Shown here: positions 26,232 to 34,857 of the stretch, one piece after another
Layout of the letters: every line of letters starts with the position of its first letter
How positions within the stretch are numbered: the stretch's first letter is position 1
Source of the DNA: Formosa algae
GTDB lineage: Bacteria > Bacteroidota > Bacteroidia > Flavobacteriales > Flavobacteriaceae
Assembly (NCBI RefSeq): GCF_001439665.1
Contig: NZ_LMAK01000016.1
Location: 1 to 64,000 of the forward strand
Direction: 5' to 3'
DNA: 64,000 nt
The notes under the pieces: generated by a model
Seen by the model: the letters and a program-made list of their open reading frames with translations, nothing else
Databases searched by the model: none
Told to the model about the DNA's origin: nothing
Made by a program: the position numbers and the translations under genes

Positions 26232-26603
26232 ATGACAACTCAAATTATTATAGCAACTGGAGCTTTTTTTGGAATGCTTGCTGTTATTTTTGGTGCTTTT
26301 GGCGCTCATGCTTTAAAAAAAATATTAACCGCAGATCAATTACAAAGTTTTGAAGTTGGTGTAAAGTATCAAATGTATCACGCTATAGTACTTGTAAGTA
26401 TTGGCTTAGGTTTTAACACTAAAATTCCATCAGCAATATATTGGTGCTTTACGTTAGGGGTAATACTATTCTCGTTTAGTATTTACGGCTTGGTATTAAC
26501 TGCTGCAAAAGGTAAAAAGATTAAAATCTTAGGTCCTATAACGCCTATAGGAGGTCTACTTTTAGTAAGCGGATGGGGATTACTACTATTACAAGTACTT
26601 TAA
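26232..26603 (+). CDS. DUF423 membrane protein
   Basis: This 123-residue integral membrane protein has four predicted helices (about 4-24, 45-63, 70-90 and 100-120). The conserved family pattern GAFGAHALKKIL, the YHAIVL segment and TPIGGLLLVSGW are present. The family (YgdD-like) has no firm function. It ends the map operon; the apbE gene converges on it 11 bp later, with no terminator seen between them. Confidence 0.88.
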   Translation: MTTQIIIATGAFFGMLAVIFGAFGAHALKKILTADQLQSFEVGVKYQMYHAIVLVSIGLGFNTKIPSAIYWCFTLGVILFSFSIYGLVLTAAKGKKIKILGPITPIGGLLLVSGWGLLLLQVL

Positions 26604-26614
26604 TATTTAAGATA

Positions 26615-27601
26615 TTATTCCGGAAAACCGTTTAAAGACAACGTTGCCAATTCCTGGTTTTCGTTTTCAAAGATTAAAAACACTTTAAACTCAGGTCTGT
26701 CTTTTAGAAACTCTTTTATACGCGCTATGCCCATCGTTTTAAAAGCGGTAGCGTACGCATCGGCTGTCATACAATCTTTTCCAATTACAGAAATACTCAA
26801 TAGGTTTGTTTTACTAGGAAAGCCGGAATGTGTATCTATTATATGGGAAAATTTATTACCATCTGAATCGACCTTAAATTTTCTATACGTCCCAGAAGTA
26901 GCCATAGATTCATCTTTCAATTCAATAGCTCGAAGTAAAGATTGAGTACCATCAAAATGAGGCATTTCGACACCTACTTTCCACGGACTATCCTTTTCTT
27001 TGTTTATGCCTTTAGTTCTTATCTCTCCACCGATTTCAACCAAATAATTTTCGATATTTTGAGACTCTAAAAAACGTCCAATAACATCTACTCCATACCC
27101 TTTAGCAATGGCATTAAAATCTAAATACGTATTTGGATTTTCTTTAATGACTTTAAACTTATTTAAAGTCACTTTATCTAACCCAACACTTAGCTTTAAA
27201 CTATCTATTTTAAGACTATCTAAGCCTATAATCTGCTTTTCCGGACCAAATGCCCACGCATTAACTAAAACCCCAATAGTAGGATCGAAAGCACCATCTG
27301 TATCTTTATATATTTGCTTAGATGCTTTAAAAACTTTTGCAAAATGTGAATCGATAAGGTTAGATGTATTTTTATTTAAACGAGATATGTCTGAATCTGG
27401 AATATAAGTAGACATGGAATTATTAATAACGGTAAACAAACTATCAAATTGTTTTTGATAGTTTACTCCTTGATCTGAATAATATTGTACAGCATAAGAT
27501 GTTCCAAAAACAGGACCTGATAACTTAACATGTTCTATAGATTCGTTACAAGAACTAAAAGAAAAGAACAGTAAGATAAAACATAATGGAAATACTTTCA
27601 T
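26615..27601 (-). CDS. apbE: FAD:protein FMN transferase (lipoprotein)
   Basis: ApbE attaches FMN covalently to threonines of target proteins on the outer side of the inner membrane. Known targets are NqrB and NqrC, both encoded 4-6 kb upstream on the same strand. The 328-residue protein has a lipobox ending at Cys18 (FSFSSC), so it is probably lipid-anchored. LDFNAIAKGYGVDVIG and VEIGGEIRTKG are the flavin/metal-binding segments, and MATSGTYRKF plus the late DAYATAFKTMG complete the family pattern. It follows the unknown gene 27602-27979 with no gap. Confidence 0.95.
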   Translation of the reverse strand: MKVFPLCFILLFFSFSSCNESIEHVKLSGPVFGTSYAVQYYSDQGVNYQKQFDSLFTVINNSMSTYIPDSDISRLNKNTSNLIDSHFAKVFKASKQIYKDTDGAFDPTIGVLVNAWAFGPEKQIIGLDSLKIDSLKLSVGLDKVTLNKFKVIKENPNTYLDFNAIAKGYGVDVIGRFLESQNIENYLVEIGGEIRTKGINKEKDSPWKVGVEMPHFDGTQSLLRAIELKDESMATSGTYRKFKVDSDGNKFSHIIDTHSGFPSKTNLLSISVIGKDCMTADAYATAFKTMGIARIKEFLKDRPEFKVFLIFENENQELATLSLNGFPE

Positions 27602-27979
27602 TTAATTTAAATGGGTTTCTATAATTTGAATACCATTGTATTCTATTAAATATTCTTCATTAAGATATATGGGAAGATCTTCTCCATTTGGATTGCTTAA
27701 ACCCACACCGGCATATAAAACTTTAGCGTTATTACTCCGCGCGTGATCTTTAAAGGTTTCCATCCAAACTATATCGTAATTATTAGGGTTTTCAGGAAGC
27801 AAAACAGCTTTAACTAAAACAAAAAAATATTGTCCTTTTTTGTCAATACAAACAAACTGAGGGTGTCGTTGTAATTTACTATTAATCGCCACAAATTCAA
27901 AACCACGTTGTTCTAAATCTTTCCCAACATGATTCATGGCTAGATTGTGTAATTCTTGTGTTGATAGCGCTTTACTCAT
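27602..27979 (-). CDS. Conserved-looking protein of unknown function upstream of apbE
   Basis: This 125-residue, apparently cytoplasmic protein has no signal peptide or membrane helix. Its middle alternates hydrophobic strands (FVCIDKKGQYFFVLVKAVLL, KVLYAGVGLS), which suggests a compact alpha/beta fold, perhaps nuclease-like in topology; no catalytic motif is certain. It is immediately followed by apbE, with the stop and the ATG adjacent, so the two are almost surely cotranscribed. That hints at a role in Nqr flavinylation or assembly. I do not recognise the family. Confidence 0.82.
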   Translation of the reverse strand: MSKALSTQELHNLAMNHVGKDLEQRGFEFVAINSKLQRHPQFVCIDKKGQYFFVLVKAVLLPENPNNYDIVWMETFKDHARSNNAKVLYAGVGLSNPNGEDLPIYLNEEYLIEYNGIQIIETHLN

Positions 27980-27983
27980 ATAG

Positions 27984-27991
27984 CAAAATTA
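27984..27991 (-). promoter_or_regulatory. Candidate -7 element directly before the unknown-apbE operon
   Basis: TAATTTTG on the minus strand is followed by four bases and then the ATG. If used, the mRNA would have almost no leader. Confidence 0.4.
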
Positions 27992-28084
27992 CTATTAATA
28001 TCTGTTTTCTACTAGAAATTAAAATCACTAATTTTTATTTTGACGCTTTTTTATGTAATTTAATTGAATAAAATGGTTTTTAAG

Positions 28085-28534
28085 ATGACGACTAAACGAT
28101 TTAACACGGCTATTAACAAATTATATCAAGCATTTCACGATAATACGCTACATCCTGAATGTTGTAAACAATGTGCAGTGGGTAATATTTTAGATCATAA
28201 AGAGGCTTGGAAACATTTATCCGATCATCATGGATCTACAGAATTGAATTATTTAGGGCAAGTACACCAAAATTTAGGAAGGCGTTTTAATGGCTATACA
28301 CCTATGGAATTATTACAGATCGAATCTACATTTCTGGTAGCTTGTGGATACACTATACCTTTACATCATAAAAATAGTAAACCTAAAAACCCCACAGATA
28401 AAGATGTATTATTTAAAGGGCTATCGGCCGTAGTAAGCTACCTCTGTAAGTTAGATGGTATACCAGATGTTATGGATTGTGAAGCCTTATTTAAGTATGA
28501 AACTAAAAAGACTGTAATCTCTCAAGTTATATAA
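28085..28534 (+). CDS. Unknown protein with a CCxxC motif
   Basis: This 149-residue soluble protein carries CCKQCAVGNI near residue 29, a possible metal or cluster site, with several histidines nearby (HKEAWKHLSDHHG). Further cysteines occur in VACGYTIP, YLCKLD and MDCEALF. Starts at 28064 (TTG) or 28073 (ATG) are also possible; I prefer the ATG giving MTTKRFNTAINKLY. It is transcribed away from the apbE pair and toward nqrF, ending at a shared terminator. Its position inside the nqr-apbE locus suggests a link with the sodium pump. The family is not recognised. Confidence 0.78.
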   Translation: MTTKRFNTAINKLYQAFHDNTLHPECCKQCAVGNILDHKEAWKHLSDHHGSTELNYLGQVHQNLGRRFNGYTPMELLQIESTFLVACGYTIPLHHKNSKPKNPTDKDVLFKGLSAVVSYLCKLDGIPDVMDCEALFKYETKKTVISQVI

Positions 28535-28536
28535 TA

Positions 28537-28567
28537 AAAAAACCGACTCAAATGAGTCGGTTTTTTT
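28537..28567. terminator. Bidirectional terminator before nqrF
   Basis: AACCGACTCA pairs with TGAGTCGG(TT) around AA, with A-run and T-run flanks. It serves both the CCxxC gene and the nqr operon. Confidence 0.9.
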
Positions 28568-28586
28568 ATTATATAGATGGAGTTGA

Positions 28587-29903
28587 TTAACCTCCAAAAT
28601 CATCAAATCTGATATTTTCGTCATCTAAACCAAAATCTTCACCCATTTTCTGAACGGCTTTGTTCATTAATGGTGGTCCACAGAAATATAATTCTAAATC
28701 TTCTGGAGCATCATGTTTAGATAAATACTGATCTATTACTACTTGGTGAATAAATCCAGTAAATCCGTCTCCGTTTGGATCATCTACATCCGTTTTAACT
28801 TTCCAGTTATCTGCTTCAGTTGGATCTGATAATGCAATAAAGAATCTAAAGTTCGGGAAATCTTGCTCTAAAGCTCTAAAGTAATGGATGTAGAATAATT
28901 CTGCTTTAGAACGTCCACCGTACCAATATGTTACTTTTCTTCCTGTTTTTAAGGTTCTAAATAAGTGATAGATATGAGAACGCATTGGTGCCATACCTGC
29001 TCCACCACCAACATAAAGCATTTCTGCTTCAGATTCGTTGATAAAGAATTCACCGTAAGGTCCAGATATTGTTACTTTATCTCCAATCTTCTGATTAAAA
29101 ATATAAGATGATGCAATACCAGGGTTAACATCCATCCAACCATTTTTAGCACGGTCGAAAGGAGGTGTAGCTACACGAACATTAAGCATAATTTTACGCC
29201 CTTCTGCAGGATAAGAAGCCATTGAGTAAGCTCTTTCTACAAGTTCATCATTTTTCATCACTAAAGGTCTTAAACCAAACTTATCCCAATCAGCCTCGAA
29301 TTTATCTGGCTCACCTGGGTGATCTTGAGGGTGAGCAGAAATATCCATTTCAGAATATTTAATTTCACACTCAGGAATTTCAATTTGAATATATCCTCCT
29401 GCTTTGTAGTCCATATCTTCAGGGATTTCAACTACAAATTCTTTAATAAATGTGGCAACGTTATAGTTTGATACTACAGTCGCTTCCCATTTTTTAATAC
29501 CAAATACTTCTTCTGGAATGGTAATTTCCATGTCTTGTTTCACTTTCACCTGACAAGATAAACGCGCACCATGTGCTAATTCTTTTCTTGTAAAGTGTGG
29601 TGTTTCTGTAGGCAGAGCTTCACCTCCACCAGAAAGCACGTGACATTCACATTGGATACACGTTCCTCCACCACCACAAGCTGATGGCAAAAATATTTTT
29701 TGAGCTCCTAAAGTAGATAATAAACTACCTCCTGAACTAACTTCTATTTCTCGTTCACCATTAATCTTAATCTTTACCGGACCAGATGGTGATAATTTTT
29801 GTTTCACGAACAATAATAAACTCACTAAAACTAAAGTAATAATTAAGAAAGCTACTACCGTTGCGAGTATTGTTCCTGTTGTACTTGCTGCTAAAATCGT
29901 CAT
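28587..29903 (-). CDS. nqrF: Na+-translocating NADH:quinone reductase subunit F
   Basis: NqrF accepts electrons from NADH and feeds them to the other Nqr subunits. The 438-residue protein has one N-terminal membrane helix (about 10-33). A plant-type 2Fe-2S domain follows, with Cys76, Cys82, Cys85 and Cys117 as cluster ligands ([10 protein letters not shown]). The FAD-binding RAYSMAS is at 224-230, and the NADH domain shows [13 protein letters not shown] (about 297-309) and FCGPP. It is the last gene of the nqr operon, 6 bp after nqrE. An extra Cys87 next to the cluster is present. Confidence 0.97.
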   Translation of the reverse strand: MTILAASTTGTILATVVAFLIITLVLVSLLLFVKQKLSPSGPVKIKINGEREIEVSSGGSLLSTLGAQKIFLPSACGGGGTCIQCECHVLSGGGEALPTETPHFTRKELAHGARLSCQVKVKQDMEITIPEEVFGIKKWEATVVSNYNVATFIKEFVVEIPEDMDYKAGGYIQIEIPECEIKYSEMDISAHPQDHPGEPDKFEADWDKFGLRPLVMKNDELVERAYSMASYPAEGRKIMLNVRVATPPFDRAKNGWMDVNPGIASSYIFNQKIGDKVTISGPYGEFFINESEAEMLYVGGGAGMAPMRSHIYHLFRTLKTGRKVTYWYGGRSKAELFYIHYFRALEQDFPNFRFFIALSDPTEADNWKVKTDVDDPNGDGFTGFIHQVVIDQYLSKHDAPEDLELYFCGPPLMNKAVQKMGEDFGLDDENIRFDDFGG

Positions 29904-29909
29904 AATCTC

Positions 29910-30626
29910 TTAGTTGATTTCTTTTGTATTATTCGCTAATTCTTTTTCGCTGTCTGGTGCAGAAACTCCAACTTTTACAGGGTCGCCTTCTTTAAGGCCT
30001 TCTTCATCACCACCAGTTAACATACCACCAAAACTCATAAATCCGATAGCCATTAACCCTGTAATGATAAACGTAATTCCTAATCCTCTTAATGCTGGTG
30101 GCACATTAGAATATCTAATTTTTTCACGAATAGCTGCAATAGCTAAAATCGCAAGAAACCATCCAATTCCTGAACCAACGCCGTATGTTGTCGCTAATCC
30201 TAGAGAAGGAATTTCACGAGATTGCATAAATAACGATCCTCCTAAAATGGCACAGTTTACAGCAATAAGCGGTAAGAAAATACCAAGTGAATTATATAAA
30301 GAAGGTGAAAATTTCTCTACAATTATTTCTACTAATTGTACCATAGTTGCAATGGTAGCAATAAATAAAATAAAAGATAAGAAGCTTAAATCGTAATCTG
30401 CATATTCTGCACCTAACCAACTTAAAGCACCTGGTTGAAGGATATATTGATCTAGTAACCAGTTTAAAGGTACCGTAATGGCAAGTACAAAGATAACTGC
30501 AGCACCAAGACCAACAGCAGTACTTACCTTTTTAGATACAGCAAGATAAGAACACATTCCTAAGAACGTAGCAAATACCATGTTATCTATAAATATTGAC
30601 TTAAAAAATAATTCTATATGTTCCAT
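29910..30626 (-). CDS. nqrE: Na+-translocating NADH:quinone reductase subunit E
   Basis: NqrE is an integral membrane subunit that, with NqrD, holds the intramembrane iron centre between the two halves of the pump. The 238-residue protein has six hydrophobic helices. [10 protein letters not shown] contains the conserved cysteine of the NqrD/E and RnfA/E family, and a second cysteine lies in [10 protein letters not shown]. The C-terminal tail ([13 protein letters not shown] onward) is longer and more charged than in proteobacterial NqrE of about 200 residues. nqrD is 73 bp upstream, the only sizeable gap in the operon. Confidence 0.95.
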   Translation of the reverse strand: MEHIELFFKSIFIDNMVFATFLGMCSYLAVSKKVSTAVGLGAAVIFVLAITVPLNWLLDQYILQPGALSWLGAEYADYDLSFLSFILFIATIATMVQLVEIIVEKFSPSLYNSLGIFLPLIAVNCAILGGSLFMQSREIPSLGLATTYGVGSGIGWFLAILAIAAIREKIRYSNVPPALRGLGITFIITGLMAIGFMSFGGMLTGGDEEGLKEGDPVKVGVSAPDSEKELANNTKEIN

Positions 30627-30699
30627 ATGTTTTAGTATTGAGTTTTGAGTAGTTAGTATTGTATAATTTTATACTTCTCTAACATCTCATTACTATTTT

Positions 30700-31347
30700 T
30701 TAATGATCTTCTATTAATGCTTTATTTCTGCTACGTTGTACCCAAATAATGATACCTACCACAATTAAAGCCATTGGTGATAATAACATGAATCCGTTAT
30801 TTTCGTATCCTAAAGCATATAATCCTGTTTTCTCAATTGGATCTCCTAAAACTTTAAATCCTAATAATGTACCAGAACCTAATAATTCTCTAAAGAAACC
30901 TACCATAACTAAGATTAAACCATACCCTGCAGCATTACCAATACCGTCTAAAAACGATTTCCAAGGTCCGTTAGCTAAAGCGAATGCTTCAAAACGTCCC
31001 ATAATAATACAGTTGGTAATAATTAATCCTACGAATACAGATAATGTTTTACTAAGCTCATAAGAGAATGCCTTTAAAACTTGATCTACTATAATAACTA
31101 GTGCGGCTACAACAACTAACTGCACAATGATTCTAATTTTTGAAGGAATAATGTTTCTCATTAGAGAGATTACAACATTTCCTATTGCTAGCACAGCCAT
31201 TACTGATATAGCCATTACGATAGACGCTTTTAATTGCGCTGTAATTGCTAAAGCAGAACAAATCCCCAATACTTGAATAGTAATTGGGTTATTATCCATT
31301 AAAGGATCTGTGATTAATTTTGTGTCTTTTTTTGATAAAAGTGCCAT
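30700..31347 (-). CDS. nqrD: Na+-translocating NADH:quinone reductase subunit D
   Basis: NqrD pairs with NqrE in the membrane core. The 215-residue protein has six helices, the TNCIIMGRFEAFA segment with the conserved Cys, and a second family cysteine in QVLGICSALAIT. The FFRELLGSGTLLG stretch is typical. Length is standard. The ATG lies 3 bp after the nqrC stop. Confidence 0.96.
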   Translation of the reverse strand: MALLSKKDTKLITDPLMDNNPITIQVLGICSALAITAQLKASIVMAISVMAVLAIGNVVISLMRNIIPSKIRIIVQLVVVAALVIIVDQVLKAFSYELSKTLSVFVGLIITNCIIMGRFEAFALANGPWKSFLDGIGNAAGYGLILVMVGFFRELLGSGTLLGFKVLGDPIEKTGLYALGYENNGFMLLSPMALIVVGIIIWVQRSRNKALIEDH

Positions 31348-31350
31348 AAA

Positions 31351-32103
31351 TTAATTGTTTTTTAAGTTATCAAAATAAGGCTTATAAAGCTTTAAATCGC
31401 TTTTTAACATTGCTGTAACACCATCACCAGTAATTGTAGCTCCGGCAATAGCATCTACCTCATTATCTGTTTTATCTTCATTTTTAGGATCTGCATTAGA
31501 TTTAGATACCGTAATACCTTTAAAATTACCTGCATCATCTAATAAATGCTCTCCAATAAAGTCATCCATAAAAAAACGTTCTTTTATGTTTGCCCCTAAA
31601 CCTGGAGTTTCACCTTTATGATCGAAATAAGCACCTTGAACAACCATGTCTTTGTTTACTGAAACATAGCCCCAAATTGCATCCCAAAGTCCTTTTCCAT
31701 ATACTGGAATAACATAAAACGATTCACCGTCTTTTTCTCCTACAAATAAAGGTAAACGTCTTTTTGATGGATCTGAACTAGCTGCTGCTTTTTCTTTTTT
31801 AATATCCATTAAATACGCTTGATCATTTTCTTTGGCAGTCCCATTTTCAATGACAATTTGTTTTGTAATGTATTTTTCAAATAAGTCAGGTGCATCTTCT
31901 GTAGATACGAAAACAGCACTCCCTTCTGTATTATCATTAACACCCATAGCATACAAAATGTTTTGTTGCTTTTCTATACGCTGATTTTCTGCAATCCTAG
32001 GCTTTAATGATGATGCTGTAAAGGCTAATAAAGCACCTACAACAAAAACCATCACTATAGCGAATATAATGGTATATGAGTTTTTATCTGTTCTATTTTC
32101 CAT
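31351..32103 (-). CDS. nqrC: Na+-translocating NADH:quinone reductase subunit C
   Basis: NqrC carries a covalently bound FMN on a periplasmic domain. The 250-residue protein has one N-terminal helix (about 11-31). The flavinylation motif DAIAGAT is at 217-223, so Thr223 is the predicted FMN site, attached by ApbE. YGKGLWDAIWGYV and GETPGLGANI are typical of the family. The motif reads AGAT where SGAT is often seen, a mild change. nqrB ends 2 bp upstream. Confidence 0.96.
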   Translation of the reverse strand: MENRTDKNSYTIIFAIVMVFVVGALLAFTASSLKPRIAENQRIEKQQNILYAMGVNDNTEGSAVFVSTEDAPDLFEKYITKQIVIENGTAKENDQAYLMDIKKEKAAASSDPSKRRLPLFVGEKDGESFYVIPVYGKGLWDAIWGYVSVNKDMVVQGAYFDHKGETPGLGANIKERFFMDDFIGEHLLDDAGNFKGITVSKSNADPKNEDKTDNEVDAIAGATITGDGVTAMLKSDLKLYKPYFDNLKNN

Positions 32104-32105
32104 TG

Positions 32106-33305
32106 TTAAGCCGTTTTAACTTTTAAACGTTTCATTCTTTTCTTCACATTACCTTGAATGATGTAATGATCAATAGTTGGTGCAAACACATTCATTAATA
32201 AAATGGCTAGCATAACACCTTCTGGATACGCTGGATTAAACACACGAATCATAATTGATAAGAATCCAATTAAGAATCCGTAAATCCATTTCCCTTTATT
32301 AGTTTGCGATGCTGTAACTGGGTCTGTTGCCATAAATACAACTCCAAAAGCAAAACCACCAATAATTAAATGATGCCAGAATTCAGTGCTCATTAAAGTG
32401 TAAAATTTACTTGTTTCTGTAATCCATCCAGAAGACACAACACCATTAAAAATTAAGCCCATTACTAAAGCTCCTACTACTGCAGAAAGCATTATTCTCC
32501 AACTTCCAATTTTCGTGAAAATTAAAAACAAAGCGCCTAATAAGATTAAGAGTGTAGATGTTTCTCCAACCGATCCAGGAATAAACCCAAAAAACATATC
32601 TGACAAAGAATAATCTATATGATGTCCTTGGGCAAGACTACCTAAAATAGTCTCTCCAGAAATGGCATCAACATTTGCTCCTGCCGCGATTTCTTTAGTA
32701 CGCTCTACAGCACCGTGAACCCATACTTTATCTCCAGACATCCATGTTGGATATGCGAAGAATAAGAAAGCACGAATGGTTAAGGCTGGGTTTAAGATAT
32801 TCATCCCAGTACCACCAAACACTTCTTTACCAATAACAACACCAAAGGCTACAGCTACTGCTAACATCCATAATGGAATATCGATTGGTACAATTAAAGG
32901 CACTAACATTCCTGTTACTAAGTATCCTTCTTCTACTTCGTGATTATTAATGGTTGCGAAAATAAATTCGATACCTAAACCAACACCGTAAGACACTATT
33001 ACTAGAGGTAAAACTTTAATTAAACCAATATAAAATGCATCCCAAGACAAAAAGTCTACAGGAGCACCTAAGGCTGAAAAGTGTTGATATCCTGCATTAA
33101 ACATTCCAAAGATTAAACAAGGCACCATGGCCATGATAACCGTATTCATGGTACGTTTTAAATCATCTGCAGCTTTTATATGAGTACCATTGTGAGTGGT
33201 TTCATTTGGTAAGTATAAGAACGTATGCAATGCATTAAACGCTGGCGCCATCTTGGTACCTTTATACTTTTCTTTTAAATTATGTAAATTACTTTTTAAA
33301 CCCAT
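32106..33305 (-). CDS. nqrB: Na+-translocating NADH:quinone reductase subunit B
   Basis: NqrB is the large membrane subunit that forms the sodium path and binds riboflavin and a covalent FMN. The 399-residue protein has about ten helices, GKEVFGGTGMNILNPAL, and the family stretch GSVGETSTL near 244-251. DAISGET (213-219) matches the ApbE target motif, with Thr219 the likely FMN site, although Ala of the usual SGAT is replaced by Glu. nqrA ends 2 bp upstream. A normal, complete subunit. Confidence 0.96.
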   Translation of the reverse strand: MGLKSNLHNLKEKYKGTKMAPAFNALHTFLYLPNETTHNGTHIKAADDLKRTMNTVIMAMVPCLIFGMFNAGYQHFSALGAPVDFLSWDAFYIGLIKVLPLVIVSYGVGLGIEFIFATINNHEVEEGYLVTGMLVPLIVPIDIPLWMLAVAVAFGVVIGKEVFGGTGMNILNPALTIRAFLFFAYPTWMSGDKVWVHGAVERTKEIAAGANVDAISGETILGSLAQGHHIDYSLSDMFFGFIPGSVGETSTLLILLGALFLIFTKIGSWRIMLSAVVGALVMGLIFNGVVSSGWITETSKFYTLMSTEFWHHLIIGGFAFGVVFMATDPVTASQTNKGKWIYGFLIGFLSIMIRVFNPAYPEGVMLAILLMNVFAPTIDHYIIQGNVKKRMKRLKVKTA

Positions 33306-33307
33306 GA

Positions 33308-34663
33308 TTATCCTATTTCTTTAATCATTACATCCAAACCTTTTCTAATAATTTCCTGATGTGGCTGTTTAGATACACAAACAAATTCTGTTAAAGCAAA
33401 ATCTTCAGGCGCAACTTCGTACATACCAAGAGCTTCCATTTCATCTAAATCTGTATACATACAAGACTTAAGAATTTGCATTGGAAAAATATCTAAAGGA
33501 AAAACCTCTTCATAATTACCCGTTAATACAAAAGCTCTGTGCTCTCCGTTAGTATTTGTATTTAAATCGTATTTTTTATTCGGACTTAACCAAGAGAAGG
33601 TTAAAGCTCTAGATGTAGAAATTTTATTAAACACAGGTTTATTCCATCCAAAAAACTCATAATCATCTCCTTCTGGAATTACAGTAATTAAGTTGCTGTA
33701 ATAATCTAAATTTCCATCTGGTTTTACTTGTTTTCCTGATAAAACATTCCCTACAATAACACGGTTATTTTCTTTTTGATCGATACCGTTATCGTAAATT
33801 ATGGTTGCAATTTCGCTAGCTACTTTAGTTTTAAAGTATCTTGGTTTTTTCACCACAGATCCAACTAAAGCGACAATACGTTCTGCATTAAATTTACCTG
33901 TTAATAATAATTCTCCAATAATAACAAGGTCTTGTGGATTAATAGTCCAAACCACTTCGCCTTTATTTACAGGATCAATTTTATTAATTTGAGTTCCCAC
34001 ATTCCCTACAGGATGTGGTCCAGATAATTTGTGAAGAGAAACTCCTGACAACCCTGCAAGAGGGGAATTGGATCCGTTTTTAACAGACACATGAACTTGT
34101 CCTGAAGTTAATTTCCCTAAAGCAGTTACTGCAGCTTGTAATTCTGCTTCTTTACCTTGAAGAGCAAAATCTAAGTCTACTGCTAAAGGTGCGCTATCGT
34201 AACCTGAAACAAATATAGCTTTTGGCTGTTTTGTTGGGTTTGCAATAACATCGTATGGTCGTTGTTTAATAAACGGCCAACACCCTGTTGCTTGTAAGTA
34301 TGAACTTAAAGCTTCAGCAGTTGCAGAATTTACATTAATTTTTTCGTTTTCCAGATAGCTTTGTTCTTTATCTGCTTGAATTTTAATTGCTAAAATCTTA
34401 CGTTTTTCACCACGTAAAATATCAACAACTTCTCCTGAAACAGGCGAAACAAATTGAACATTTTCATTGGATTTATCATAAAACACAGGGCTACCCGCTT
34501 TTACTTTATCTCCAACTCTTGCAACTAATTTTGGAATAACTCCGTGGAAGTCCTCAGGCCTTAAGGTGTAGGTATTGCTTATTACAGCACTTTCTAAAGC
34601 CTTTTCAGCTTCACCTTTGAGTTTAATGTCTAGACCTTTTGTAATCTTAATGTCGTTTGACAT
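33308..34663 (-). CDS. nqrA: Na+-translocating NADH:quinone reductase subunit A
   Basis: NqrA is the peripheral cytoplasmic subunit linked with the quinone site. The 451-residue protein begins IKITKGLDIKLKGEAEK, the usual start. It contains a biotinyl-like hammerhead region (KVKAGSPVFYDK), a Rossmann-like middle (IFVSGYDSAPLAVD), and CMYTDLDEMEALGMYEVAPED near the C-terminus. It is first in the operon and preceded by a good promoter word 68 bp upstream. Confidence 0.97.
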   Translation of the reverse strand: MSNDIKITKGLDIKLKGEAEKALESAVISNTYTLRPEDFHGVIPKLVARVGDKVKAGSPVFYDKSNENVQFVSPVSGEVVDILRGEKRKILAIKIQADKEQSYLENEKINVNSATAEALSSYLQATGCWPFIKQRPYDVIANPTKQPKAIFVSGYDSAPLAVDLDFALQGKEAELQAAVTALGKLTSGQVHVSVKNGSNSPLAGLSGVSLHKLSGPHPVGNVGTQINKIDPVNKGEVVWTINPQDLVIIGELLLTGKFNAERIVALVGSVVKKPRYFKTKVASEIATIIYDNGIDQKENNRVIVGNVLSGKQVKPDGNLDYYSNLITVIPEGDDYEFFGWNKPVFNKISTSRALTFSWLSPNKKYDLNTNTNGEHRAFVLTGNYEEVFPLDIFPMQILKSCMYTDLDEMEALGMYEVAPEDFALTEFVCVSKQPHQEIIRKGLDVMIKEIG

Positions 34664-34730
34664 ATTTATAAATCTATGTATTAATAATAGTTATACTGAT
34701 TTCAATGCTGATACGATTGAAAAATCCGAG

Positions 34731-34738
34731 CAAATTTA
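34731..34738 (-). promoter_or_regulatory. Candidate -7 element for nqrABCDEF
   Basis: TAAATTTG on the minus strand, with a predicted leader of about 60 nt before nqrA. Confidence 0.5.
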
Positions 34739-34857
34739 AGAATAAAAAGATAAAATAGTTCGATTTACTGCATATCTTATTTATTTATAACTGTTCTAAA
34801 TAAAAAACAAATCAAGCTTTTAATTTTCCTTATATTTACCTCAATAAATGTACAAAA

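Noticed and set aside
27602-28534. Calling the two small proteins NqrF or another Nqr subunit
   Set aside because: Neither has a ferredoxin, FAD or NADH domain. The complete nqrF lies at 28587-29903.
29914-30396. Plus-strand frame of 160 codons opposite nqrE
   Set aside because: It is the antisense shadow of a membrane-protein gene; its proline- and serine-rich product is typical of such shadows.
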